Below are positions 1 through 6,182 of a stretch of 11,571 bases of DNA, in pieces. The DNA is from Rhizobiales bacterium CCH3-A5 (GTDB lineage Bacteria > Pseudomonadota > Alphaproteobacteria > Rhizobiales > Beijerinckiaceae), in the NCBI GenBank assembly GCA_001556025.1, contig LSIB01000020.1:1-11571 (forward strand), given 5' to 3'. Within the stretch, counting starts at the first letter, position 1. Each line of letters starts with the position of its first letter. The notes beneath the pieces were generated by a model. It was not told the origin of the DNA and did not search any database. It saw only the letters and a list, made by a program, of their open reading frames with translations. The position numbers and the translations under genes were made by a program.

Positions 1-100
1 GAACGGTGGCCGGCTTCAAATCGGAATACCCGGCCGGAATGAATCGGAATCCGCACCTCCGGCTTGGGGCGATCTGGCGACCGCCCCAGCCTGTGGTGCT
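1..100. other. Left-edge region downstream of the DUF736 gene
   Basis: No gene is visible. Just past the DUF736 stop codon is a dyad: TGGGGCG at 65-71 pairs with CGCCCCA at 82-88, and GGC/GCC at 61-63 and 89-91 extends it around one bulged base. No T-run follows on either strand, so it is not a standard Rho-independent terminator. CGGAAT occurs three times nearby (22-27, 35-40, 44-49). GGAATCCG at 45-52 is inverted as CGGATTCC at 110-117, which overlaps the end of the DUF736 gene. The window edge prevents further interpretation. Confidence 0.35.
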
Positions 101-418
101 TCAATCGGCCGGATTCCAGATCAGGGCCATCGCGTCGTCGTCATCCTGGTCCGCGGCGCGCCCGAGGGTGAAGTTGATCTTGCGCGGTCCGAGCTCCGGG
201 GCTGCGAGGGTGCCGCTGACATAGGGCTTGTCCTCGAGGCTCGTCTTGTTCCAGGCCGCGCCGATCTCGGCGGCGCCGGACACGATGCGGTAGTCGGGGC
301 TGGCGTCATTGCGCTTGCGCTGGTTGGCGACGAAGCGGATCGGGCACTGCACCCTGATCGTGGCGAGTTCGCCGGTGAAGCCGTCGTTGGTCTTGGTCAC
401 GTTGCCGATGGTAGCCAT
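101..418 (-). CDS. DUF736 family protein
   Basis: A 105-residue protein beginning MATIGNVTKTNDGFTGEL. It is recognised as DUF736 from its opening and from the pattern of basic central strand, then RIVSGAAEIGAAWNKTS, then PYVSGTLAAPEL. These are small, probably all-beta cytosolic proteins of unknown biochemical function. They are very common on alphaproteobacterial plasmids and integrative elements, often near conjugation or plasmid-maintenance genes. The start at 418 is supported by AAAGGAG at 426-432, seven bases upstream. The reading frame stays open further upstream to 604, but that stretch lacks the family sequence and consists of GC-rich leader. The length is normal for the family. The C-terminus carries an acidic DQDDDDA run. 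It lies 581 bp from the end of repC on the same strand and probably has its own promoter. Confidence 0.85.
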   Translation of the reverse strand: MATIGNVTKTNDGFTGELATIRVQCPIRFVANQRKRNDASPDYRIVSGAAEIGAAWNKTSLEDKPYVSGTLAAPELGPRKINFTLGRAADQDDDDAMALIWNPAD

Positions 419-999
419 GATGTCTCTCCTTTCGCAGGGCCCATCCCCGCGATGGCGCCAAACAATGACGGGCAAAGCCGACGCTGGGGCGGGACGGCGA
501 GGGAGGGGGATCACCCGCCCTGCACGAAGCGACAGCGCAGGAAGGGCGGGGACACCCTCGCTGTCGTCGTCAGACCTTGCCGCCCCGGCGCCGGCGTCCG
601 TCATAGGCCGCCATCGATCAACGCGGGGATCGGTTCGCGGATGGACGCGACCGCCTGGTCGCCTCAGGACAAGTGCTCGGCTCCAACGTCGCCACTGGCA
701 TCGCGCTCACTTCAGGATGCGGGGCTGTATCGTCTGGCTGTCGCCCGCACACAAGATGCTGCCGAAACCCCATACCGCTCCATGCCAGGTGATGCGGCTT
801 GCACGGTCCTGCAACTCGAGCTGCGGAACTGCCCTCCCGCAGCATCTCACCACAGCTGCGACGCGAAAGCGCAAGACCTGGCCCGCCCGTCGCCGCGAGC
901 CAGCAACGGGACCGGGAAAGGGCACACGTCGAGACTGGATCGATGAACAACCAGCAGGGATGGCGGACAACGCCCCAAGCTCGATGCGACCGGCCATGC
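419..999. other. Intergenic region with structured DUF736 leader
   Basis: About 580 bp between repC and the DUF736 gene hold no convincing gene. Reading frames crossing it are low-complexity, lack a ribosome-binding site and resemble nothing I know. The half nearest DUF736 contains nested inverted repeats: an outer pair GCGAGGG (497-503) with CCCTCGC (555-561), and an inner pair CCCGCCCT (514-521) with AGGGCGGG (543-550). If the DUF736 transcript starts upstream of these, its leader would fold strongly. No clear sigma-70 promoter or terminator with a T-run is visible. Confidence 0.4.
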
Positions 1000-2253
1000 T
1001 CATGCCCGCTTCCGCTCACCGCTGCGCACCTTCGCCCTGAGCAGCGCCATCAGCATCGGGCCGAGCGAGAAGTCCCCTCCCCTCGCCTTCTCCGTCAATC
1101 CGCGCAGATAGCTGCCGGGGCTGCGCACGCTCTCGCCCTTCTGCAGGATCGCCGCCACGACGATGGCCGCCGGAATCTCCCCCATGACGTCCCGCGCAAC
1201 CTCATAGGCCGAGGGGCTGATCCCGAGCGCCGAGCGGGCCGTGCCAGCGGCCACAACAAACTCGGACCAGCCACCGATGCTTCCGGACTTGGCCCAATCG
1301 ATCAGATCGGGGCAGGCATCGATCACCATGCCCAGCGGATACGCCTGTGGCTTCGAGGGAGAAGCGCTCCCCTGCCCTGCCTTGCTGGACGGCGAATGAT
1401 CGGCCTCTGAAGGCTCGTTCGAACTTTGCCCCCAGCTTACTCGAAAGCATGGTTCAGATTCTAAAGGTTCTGTATTTGAATTCTGAATGTCGGAGCCGTC
1501 CTGACGATCATTGCATGTCATATTTTGTGTTTTGAGGAATCCTTCCATGCACTTGGCCACTTCGACATGGAGTGTGTGCAGATCGGCCGCCAAGGGCTCC
1601 AGATCCGCCATCGGTTCTGTGCGCCTGAGGCGTCCGGAGAGAGCCTGATGCCGCACCATGAAGCCATGCCAGTCGCCGGGCGCGCCGGCCTCGACCGCCA
1701 TGGCGATCGTCTTGGCGATGTCACGGCGATGCAGCGTGATGCGCTCGCGCAGGAGAGTGATCTGCCGCATCTCGCCCTCGACCTCGGCCGCCACGGCCTC
1801 GATCTCGGCGGCGCGGGCGATCAGCGGCGTCAGGTCGAAGCCGAAGGCCTGGGCGATCTCACCGCCCTGCCCTCGCCGGGCGTAGCGTTTGCCGTTGGGG
1901 CTGTCGCGCCGGATTATGAGCCCCGCCTCCATCAGCTGCGCCAGGGCGCGCTGCAGCGTCTTCAGCGCCGGTCCGCGGGCTCGCAAGGCCAGCTCGCGGT
2001 TGGACGGAAACACCGTCAACCCGACGCCGGGCGTGAGCGCGGTCTCCGGGTGGAAGGTCAGCAGTGCGTCGAGCACATTGAGCGCCCGGTCCGAAAGACC
2101 GAGCCGGCCCTTGGCGAGCGTCAGGGCGCGCAGGATGCGCCATTTGTGAACGACGGCGTCGTCCGGTGTCGATGCGGCCAGCGTCTGCGTGGCCAAAAGG
2201 CCAGCCGATAGCGGCCGCCGCCCAAAGGGCGTCGTCGGGATTAATGTCTGCAT
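1000..2253 (-). CDS. repC: Plasmid replication initiator RepC
   Basis: A 417-residue replication initiator of repABC plasmids. RepC binds the origin, which in this family lies inside the repC gene itself. The sequence shows the typical N-terminus MQTLIPTTPFGRRPLSAGLL and a winged-helix-like N-terminal domain over roughly the first 190 residues, including LMEAGLIIRRDSPNGKRYAR. A low-complexity Ser/Pro/Gln linker follows at about 260-305, then the conserved C-terminal domain with PDLIDWAKSG and ISPSAYEVARDVMGEIPAAI. The start at 2253 is chosen because GAAGG (2262-2266) sits eight bases upstream and the protein then begins as other RepC proteins do. The frame is open to 2349, but that part overlaps the ctRNA. 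It is the last gene of the repABC operon. Its expression is expected to be limited by the antisense RNA in its leader. Confidence 0.95.
   Translation of the reverse strand: MQTLIPTTPFGRRPLSAGLLATQTLAASTPDDAVVHKWRILRALTLAKGRLGLSDRALNVLDALLTFHPETALTPGVGLTVFPSNRELALRARGPALKTLQRALAQLMEAGLIIRRDSPNGKRYARRGQGGEIAQAFGFDLTPLIARAAEIEAVAAEVEGEMRQITLLRERITLHRRDIAKTIAMAVEAGAPGDWHGFMVRHQALSGRLRRTEPMADLEPLAADLHTLHVEVAKCMEGFLKTQNMTCNDRQDGSDIQNSNTEPLESEPCFRVSWGQSSNEPSEADHSPSSKAGQGSASPSKPQAYPLGMVIDACPDLIDWAKSGSIGGWSEFVVAAGTARSALGISPSAYEVARDVMGEIPAAIVVAAILQKGESVRSPGSYLRGLTEKARGGDFSLGPMLMALLRAKVRSGERKRA
1436..1545. other. Putative oriV within repC
   Basis: A markedly AT-rich stretch inside an otherwise GC-rich repC gene, in the part coding for the linker between the two protein domains. 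It contains an imperfect palindrome, TTCAGATTC (1453-1461) and GAATTCTGAA (1478-1487), followed by AT-rich sequence to about 1535. In repABC plasmids that have been dissected, the replication origin was placed in an AT-rich segment with an imperfect palindrome inside repC. Assigning origin function here is inference from that position and composition. Confidence 0.55.
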
Positions 2254-2308
2254 GGTTCTTGCCTTCATCAGGCAAAAGAAACCCACCCACCAGAACGGCG
2301 GCCGACTC

Positions 2309-2337
2309 TTGACAGTGATTCGCGGAAGTGGTCTTCT
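2309..2337 (+). promoter_or_regulatory. Promoter of the repABC antisense RNA
   Basis: A perfect -35 hexamer TTGACA lies at 2309-2314. After a 17-base spacer there is a weak -10 candidate, TCTTCT, at 2332-2337. It faces away from repC, and the predicted start near 2344 gives an RNA of about 55 bases ending at the terminator at 2361-2399. The -10 match is poor, so the start could shift by a few bases. Confidence 0.6.
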
Positions 2338-2343
2338 CTCAGT

Positions 2344-2399
2344 CGCCAAACCAAGTGAGAAGGCTTCCTAGCGGTGACGTCGGGGGGCCTTTTTCTTTT
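2344..2399 (+). ncRNA. Counter-transcribed RNA (ctRNA/incompatibility RNA) of repABC
   Basis: Antisense RNA encoded between repB and repC on the strand opposite the operon. In repABC plasmids this small RNA pairs with the repC leader and lowers RepC synthesis. It is a main incompatibility and copy-number determinant. It is supported here by position, by an upstream TTGACA element, by a predicted length of about 55 bases close to known ctRNAs, and by a terminator hairpin with a T-rich tail. Exact ends are inferred, not measured. Confidence 0.75.
2361..2399 (+). terminator. Rho-independent terminator of the ctRNA
   Basis: AGGCTTCC (2361-2368) pairs with GGGGGCCT (2383-2390), an eight-pair stem including two G-U pairs, with a 14-base loop. 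TTTTCTTTT follows at 2391-2399. The same stem in the complementary repC leader is probably part of the structure targeted by the ctRNA. Confidence 0.75.
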
Positions 2400-2453
2400 G
2401 CGGTCGATGCTCCCTGTTGCGGTTGATGTAGCGCCTAGGCGCGGGTGAAGGCT

Positions 2454-3473
2454 TCAGCGCGAACGGCTGCGCGTGGATTGGAACTCTGCGTAGAGTGATT
2501 CGAGCTTGTCTCGGACGAAGTCACCGAATTCGGGAACAGCTTTGTTGTCGAAAGCAAGCAGCAGCTTTCGACCGCTGCGCCTGAACTCGCCAATCGTCTG
2601 ACCGTCTGAGCTGAGGATTGTCTCGGCTTGTCTTGGCTCTGCCTTCGCGCGAAGCGAATTGTACAGGGAAAGAAAGCGCTGATCGGAGTGAAGCAGCTTG
2701 AACTCTGGAGCCTCGATATGGCGATTGGCTTTATCCAACCCGCCGGCAGCATCCAAAAGCTCGGCCAGCTCAACCCATCGCACGCGTCCGAAACCGGGCG
2801 CTGGTCCAATCGCTTCAACGAGGCTGGCCGGCATGCGCGACGCCAAGGCTACCAATCGCGACAATGCTGCCTTGTCGACGGACAAAGCAGACATGACGAC
2901 GTCGCGAGAGAAACCGCGTTCCTCAAGCCGGGCAGCGAAGCGCGCTCTTTCGATAAAGGTCAGGTCGGTGCGGCTGCTATTCTCTTGCCCTTGCGCGACG
3001 ACCAGTTCCTGATCGGACAGCTTCTTGACGACTGCCCGAACCTTGATGCCCAGCTCGCGCGCGGCGCGCAGGCGACGATGGCCAAAGGCAACTTCGTAGC
3101 GGCCATCGGCTTCTGGTTTAGGCCGAACCAGGATTGGCGATTGCTGACCGTTTTCGCGAATCGTCTCGCGGAACTCCTCGTTCTGTTCCGCGCTCAACTC
3201 CATCCTATCTGGGACAATTGAGGCGTCGACCAACGACGTATCAATCTCGACGACCACCAAGCCTTGAACAAGCTTTTGTTCGATGTCATCGGCGCGCTTT
3301 GCTTTTTCGGACAGTCCATCGAGTGATCGAGAGATTGCACTAAGTGACCCGCTTGGCCGTGAAGGGCGCTCCAAGCCCATCAACGGCCGCGTCACGGAGG
3401 TCCGGACCTCCTGCCCAGCTTCAGTATTGAGACGGTGTTCAACGGGAGCATCGAAAGTGATCTTTCTTGCCAT
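2454..3473 (-). CDS. repB: Plasmid partitioning protein RepB (ParB family)
   Basis: A 339-residue ParB-type centromere-binding protein of the repABC partition system. It binds the 16-bp parS palindromes and works with the RepA ATPase to segregate plasmid copies; with RepA it also represses the operon. The ParB/sulfiredoxin-like N-terminal domain shows the box GHRRLRAARELG at about 131-142 and the second motif ENSSRTDLTFIERA at about 164-177. A helix-turn-helix follows at about 185-210 (FSRDVVMSALSVDKAALSRL). The N-terminal 60 residues contain the RepB-typical stretch around RPLMGLERPSRPSGSLSAIS, thought to contact RepA. It starts one base after the repA stop codon without a strong ribosome-binding site, which suggests translational coupling. 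Length is normal for RepB. Confidence 0.95.
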   Translation of the reverse strand: MARKITFDAPVEHRLNTEAGQEVRTSVTRPLMGLERPSRPSGSLSAISRSLDGLSEKAKRADDIEQKLVQGLVVVEIDTSLVDASIVPDRMELSAEQNEEFRETIRENGQQSPILVRPKPEADGRYEVAFGHRRLRAARELGIKVRAVVKKLSDQELVVAQGQENSSRTDLTFIERARFAARLEERGFSRDVVMSALSVDKAALSRLVALASRMPASLVEAIGPAPGFGRVRWVELAELLDAAGGLDKANRHIEAPEFKLLHSDQRFLSLYNSLRAKAEPRQAETILSSDGQTIGEFRRSGRKLLLAFDNKAVPEFGDFVRDKLESLYAEFQSTRSRSR

Positions 3474-3474
3474 C

Positions 3475-4680
3475 TCAGATTCGTCCCCAAGCTTGCTTGA
3501 TCAGGGCTTCGATTTCGCCATTCACCTGCTCAAGCGCCTCGACCGCCCTGTCGTAGGTGCCTCGCGTGAACTGCTGGCGTTCCACCTCGTAAAGAGTCTG
3601 CTTGGTCAGGCCTGCATCGGCGATCGCCGTGCTCTTCAGCATTGGGTGGGTAAGGACCCGCGAGCCAAAGATCGATCGCATCAGTCCAACCATCGTCGTC
3701 TGCGGACCATCGCTCGGCTCATATCGAGTGACGAGATAGCGCATCCAATCATAATTGGTTGTGCCGCCAGCCTTGGCGACCACGTCGAGCAGTCCACCCG
3801 TCATGTTCAGAAATTGGGACATCGACATCACGTCGAGCATTTGCGGATGGACGGTGATGAGCACAGCCGTTGCAGCGCAGAGGGCCGACAAACTCAGGAA
3901 GCCGAGTTGCGGTGGGCAATCGATGATGACGATATCGTAGGCATCACCGACCTGCGCGATTGCACCGCTGATGCGGGCAAAAAACAGGCCTCCGTCATCC
4001 TGCCGCTCCATGAGCGCCCGGGGGGTCTCGTGCTCGAACTCCATAAGCTCGAGCTGGCCTGGCACAATGTGCAGATTGGGAATGTAGGTGCCGCGGACGA
4101 TGTCACGCATGTCGCGCCTTTCGCCTGCGTAGCGAATGGCGCCGAAGATTGTCTCGCCGTCCCCAACATCCGTTTCCGGAATTTGTCCAAACAAGGCCGA
4201 CAAGCTTGCCTGAGGATCAAGGTCAATTGCGAGAACCCGATATCCGCGCAACGCAAGATATTGGGCGAGATGCGCGGCGGTGGTTGTCTTGCCGCTGCCG
4301 CCCTTGAAGTTCATCACTGAGATGATCTGCAGATGCTCGTTGGTCTGTCTATGGGGCTGGTACCTGCGGATCCCCTTACCCGATTTGTGCAGCTCGCTGC
4401 GCAGCTCCTCAATTTCTTCGATCGAATAGGTCTTACGCGCACTCCCCTCCCCCATGGGGGCCTTGCGCTCGGCTACCAGTTGCCTGAGATAGCCTTCATG
4501 AATGCCGATAAAGCGCGCAACCTCTGCGGTTGAAAACCGCCTCATCGTCTTTTGGGCAGACGGTGGAAAATCTCGCAACTGCTGCGCTTGAAGGCGCAAC
4601 GAGAGCTCAGCCGCATCGGCATTGATAAGCGGACGGATGTCGCCTAAGCGTTCTTGGTGCGTGGCGACTGTTTTTTGCAT
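3475..4680 (-). CDS. repA: Plasmid partitioning ATPase RepA (ParA family)
   Basis: A 401-residue ParA-type ATPase, first gene of the repABC operon. It drives plasmid segregation with RepB and represses the operon promoter. An N-terminal DNA-binding region contains a winged-helix/MerR-like segment at about 50-95 (STAEVARFIGIHEGYLRQL). Next come the deviant Walker A motif KGGSGKT at 126-132, the A' motif AIDLDPQAS at about 151-159 and the Walker B region VIIDCPPQ at about 251-258. I chose the start at 4680 because it gives the usual RepA length of about 400 residues. A GTG at 4758 would add 26 basic residues that look like translated leader. The ribosome-binding site at 4680 is weak. Confidence 0.93.
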   Translation of the reverse strand: MQKTVATHQERLGDIRPLINADAAELSLRLQAQQLRDFPPSAQKTMRRFSTAEVARFIGIHEGYLRQLVAERKAPMGEGSARKTYSIEEIEELRSELHKSGKGIRRYQPHRQTNEHLQIISVMNFKGGSGKTTTAAHLAQYLALRGYRVLAIDLDPQASLSALFGQIPETDVGDGETIFGAIRYAGERRDMRDIVRGTYIPNLHIVPGQLELMEFEHETPRALMERQDDGGLFFARISGAIAQVGDAYDIVIIDCPPQLGFLSLSALCAATAVLITVHPQMLDVMSMSQFLNMTGGLLDVVAKAGGTTNYDWMRYLVTRYEPSDGPQTTMVGLMRSIFGSRVLTHPMLKSTAIADAGLTKQTLYEVERQQFTRGTYDRAVEALEQVNGEIEALIKQAWGRI

Positions 4681-4842
4681 TTTGGAGAACCTGCGGGAAA
4701 AACGGCTTTTCGGCGCAATCTGCGCTGATTGACGATAATGCCCGATTCTTCCGATCACGCAATCTTTATTGAGTTAACAGATCCTTAACAGAAGCTGCTA
4801 CCTTGCATCCTCCCAACCCGACATTCGACCTGATTGGCTGGA

Positions 4843-4858
4843 GTTGTACGTGTACAAC
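4843..4858. promoter_or_regulatory. parS-like site 1 (RepB binding site)
   Basis: GTTGTACGTGTACAAC matches the repABC parS consensus GTTNNNNGCNNNNAAC except that the central GC is GT, so the palindrome is perfect apart from its centre. Flanking A (4842) and T (4859) extend the symmetry. It sits about 160 bp upstream of the repA start. Confidence 0.75.
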
Positions 4859-4897
4859 TGATCGGCCGACTTTTGCGAACGACTCGCTCCACGCTTG

Positions 4898-4913
4898 GTT
4901 GTACGCGTACAAC
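4898..4913. promoter_or_regulatory. parS site 2 (RepB binding site)
   Basis: GTTGTACGCGTACAAC is a perfect 16-bp palindrome and fits the repABC parS consensus GTTNNNNGCNNNNAAC at every fixed position. Its start is 55 bp from the start of site 1, about five helical turns, so RepB dimers on both sites could face the same side of the DNA. Confidence 0.85.
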
Positions 4914-4953
4914 TCATCGAAAAAGTAGGTATCGCTGTTCTCAGCGCCCTGCC

Positions 4954-5060
4954 CGCTACCGGGTCTAATGGCAAATTGGGATTGCGGGAACCCGGAGCGA
5001 GTGTCCACTCGTTGCGCTGTGGTCAAGCCTCAAGCCAGCCCGGCGACGGTTCGATGCCGG
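4954..5060. repeat. Tandem inverted repeats upstream of parS
   Basis: Three dyads stand side by side. CGCTACCGGGT (4954-4964) faces ACCCGGAGCG (4990-4999) with one bulged A, and GCAA/TTGC lies in its loop. CGAGTG (4998-5003) faces CACTCG (5006-5011). CCGGC (5040-5044) faces GCCGG (5056-5060). Their role is unknown. Together with the hairpin at 5084-5118 they make a strongly foldable block next to the partition site. Confidence 0.5.
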
Positions 5061-5083
5061 CAAGGGGCTTCCGGGCGCAGGGA

Positions 5084-5118
5084 GAGCGAGAGGGAGTTTC
5101 GTGAACTCCCTCTCGCTC
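5084..5118 (-). terminator. 15-bp perfect hairpin after the 82-residue gene
   Basis: The arm at 5084-5098 (GAGCGAGAGGGAGTT) is exactly complementary to 5104-5118, with a five-base TCGTG loop. It begins four bases after the stop codon of the minus-strand gene ending at 5123. It therefore probably ends or stabilises that transcript and insulates the repABC control region. No T-run follows on either strand, so a classical Rho-independent terminator is not assured. Confidence 0.5.
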
Positions 5119-5122
5119 GGCC

Positions 5123-5371
5123 TCAGAAGGGCAGTTCGAACCCGTCCGGCTCAATCGTCGCGGCGTAGGCTTCCACATCTGCGAAATAGCGCTGTTCGCT
5201 CTCGATCCGGTCAAACTCGTCCCGGATGCCGAGCTCGTCGCGGAGCTGGCATAACTGCCTGCGGGCTTGACGCTGCTCGCCGTGTGGCAGGGTCGGATAT
5301 TCTCGCTCGATCTCCGCGATCCAGCAGGCGATCTCCTCGGCAGGTAGGATGCAGGTTGTGATTGTGCTCAT
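5123..5371 (-). CDS. Hypothetical 82-residue protein
   Basis: I do not recognise this family. The protein begins MSTITTCILPAEEIACWI, is acidic, and is mostly charged helix. A central basic stretch (EQRQARRQLCQLRDELGI) is followed by an acidic Tyr/Phe-containing tail ending in FELPF. No signal peptide or membrane segment is seen. The start at 5371 is supported by AAGGAG at 5379-5384, seven bases upstream; the frame is open to 5560 but that part is GC-rich leader. The ribosome-binding site is partly inside a hairpin (5382-5400), hinting at translational control. It lies upstream of repA on the same strand but is separated from it by a strong hairpin and parS, so it is not part of the rep operon. 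It could be a small plasmid accessory or regulatory protein. Confidence 0.65.
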   Translation of the reverse strand: MSTITTCILPAEEIACWIAEIEREYPTLPHGEQRQARRQLCQLRDELGIRDEFDRIESEQRYFADVEAYAATIEPDGFELPF

Positions 5372-5699
5372 CGTCGATCTCCTTCGTCTTGATGACGAAG
5401 CGCCGCGACGAGCCGGGGAGGGCGGGGTCAAGGACGCGGGCACGCGCCGCCAGAGGCGGGCGGCGGGGGAGCCGGTTTTCTGACGGGACGCGTCAGCGGC
5501 CTGGCTGAACACCGGGGGGACCGCCGATCCTTGGATCGCCGACCGAGCCGGTCGTATCATGGGAAGTCAGAGAGAGTGTTTTGGTTCAACGGTGCCGCTT
5601 GCCCTTTCCGCGCGACGGTTCGATGCCGTCAAGCGGGACAGGTGCGGCGGCGACCCGATGCGGAAGGCCCCTGCGGCGACCACATCCAGTTGCCGGCGG
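5372..5699. other. Dyad-rich leader between the 82-residue gene and the PIN toxin gene
   Basis: No gene is seen in these 328 bp. Inverted repeats include CTTCGTC/GACGAAG (5382-5388 and 5394-5400), whose arm covers part of the ribosome-binding site of the 82-residue gene. Others are CTGACG/CGTCAG (5480-5485 and 5491-5496), CGATCC/GGATCG (5525-5530 and 5533-5538) and CGACCG/CGGTCG (5540-5545 and 5549-5554). The second copy of the 17-bp direct repeat is at 5612-5628. The two adjacent dyads at 5525-5554 are candidates for an operator or for transcript ends of the toxin operon. Confidence 0.4.
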
Positions 5700-6182
5700 T
5701 CAAACCTCGCCAGCGCGTTGCAGCACGGCCCGAAGGAGCGCCTCGCTCAAGAAATATCCAGCCGCGCGCCAATCCGCGAGAACTGGCTTGACCGCGGGGA
5801 TGAGCCCACGCTCCTTCGCGGCAATGAGGATAGCGGCGCTACCGATCACCCGTACGCCATGCAAGCTGGCAACGCGGCGACCGAGACGTTCATCCATCAG
5901 CACAGGACAGCCAAGCTCCATCGCCAGCGCGATGGCGGAAACCTCGCCCTGTCCGAGCGCGGGGAGGGGATCGTTCAGCACAGCATCGGCGCGGACCTCG
6001 ATATGTCCTGCCTGCCTCGCGCTCATGATCGCGGTGGCACCGGGTCGCGCGCCGCCGCTTATACATTCATTCCAGACGGCTTCCGGAACAATGACCGTGC
6101 CTGCGAGCACCCGCAACACATCGATCAGCCCGCTCCGCGCCAACATGATGAGCGGCGAAGCGTCGGCGATAATCATTCGCAT
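5700..6182 (-). CDS. DUF3368 PIN-domain toxin
   Basis: A 160-residue PIN-like nuclease of the DUF3368 type, the usual toxin partner of UPF0175 antitoxins. PIN domains are metal-dependent RNases with a cluster of acidic residues. Here these are visible as the Asp of MIIADASPLIMLARSG at the N-terminus, the Glu of VWNECISGG, the Glu of LGQGEVSAIALA and the Asp of VLMDERLGRRVA. The protein is full length for the family. Its ATG follows the antitoxin stop directly (TGAATG), which indicates one transcript and coupled translation. A second in-frame ATG two codons later (6176) is an alternative start. The expected role is plasmid stabilisation by post-segregational killing or growth arrest. Confidence 0.85.
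   Translation of the reverse strand: MRMIIADASPLIMLARSGLIDVLRVLAGTVIVPEAVWNECISGGARPGATAIMSARQAGHIEVRADAVLNDPLPALGQGEVSAIALAMELGCPVLMDERLGRRVASLHGVRVIGSAAILIAAKERGLIPAVKPVLADWRAAGYFLSEALLRAVLQRAGEV

Larger units (their letters stand above)
4681..5122. other. repABC upstream control region (promoter, parS, stem-loops)
   Basis: This 442-bp region upstream of repA holds no credible gene. From repA outward it contains an AT-rich promoter-like stretch at about 4735-4800 with a TTAACAG direct repeat (4774-4780 and 4785-4791, one helical turn apart). Two parS palindromes follow (4843-4858 and 4898-4913), then a series of dyads (4954-4999, 4998-5011, 5040-5060, 5084-5118). The repABC promoter must read leftwards from here, but I cannot assign its -35 and -10 boxes with confidence. 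The TTAACAG repeats are candidates for a repressor contact site. Confidence 0.6.
5043..5628. repeat. 17-bp direct repeat bracketing the 82-residue gene
   Basis: GCGACGGTTCGATGCCG occurs at 5043-5059 and again at 5612-5628 in the same orientation. With two mismatches the match extends eight more bases (to CAAG-GG). Each copy can form a small hairpin: CCGGC/GCCGG in the first, GACGG/CCGTC around a seven-base loop in the second. The copies lie 569 bp apart and bracket the small gene at 5123-5371 with its leader. Confidence 0.55.

Noticed and set aside
309..1040. Long plus-strand open frames in the repC-DUF736 gap
   Set aside because: They are antisense to or overlap the DUF736 gene and GC-rich leader, have skewed low-complexity composition and no ribosome-binding site, and look like products of high GC content.
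1525..2211. 228-codon plus-strand frame antisense to repC
   Set aside because: A shadow of repC; the sequence is rich in Arg, Gly and Gln without any family resemblance.
3283..4320. 345-codon plus-strand frame antisense to repA and repB
   Set aside because: It spans the junction of two certain genes on the other strand and has no recognisable motif.
4766..5026. Minus-strand open frame of 86 codons upstream of repA
   Set aside because: It runs through both parS palindromes and the promoter region, would start at TTG without a ribosome-binding site, and resembles no protein.
5612..5640. T-arm-like sequence (GACGG, seven-base TTCGATG loop, CCGTC) suggesting a tRNA or tRNA-derived att site
   Set aside because: No anticodon arm, D-arm or matching acceptor strand is found upstream, the loop ends in G rather than a pyrimidine, and the other copy at 5043 cannot form the same five-pair stem. 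It is kept only as a direct repeat.
5018..5730. CRISPR array
   Set aside because: Only two copies of one short repeat, 569 bp apart, with no regularly spaced units anywhere in the window.
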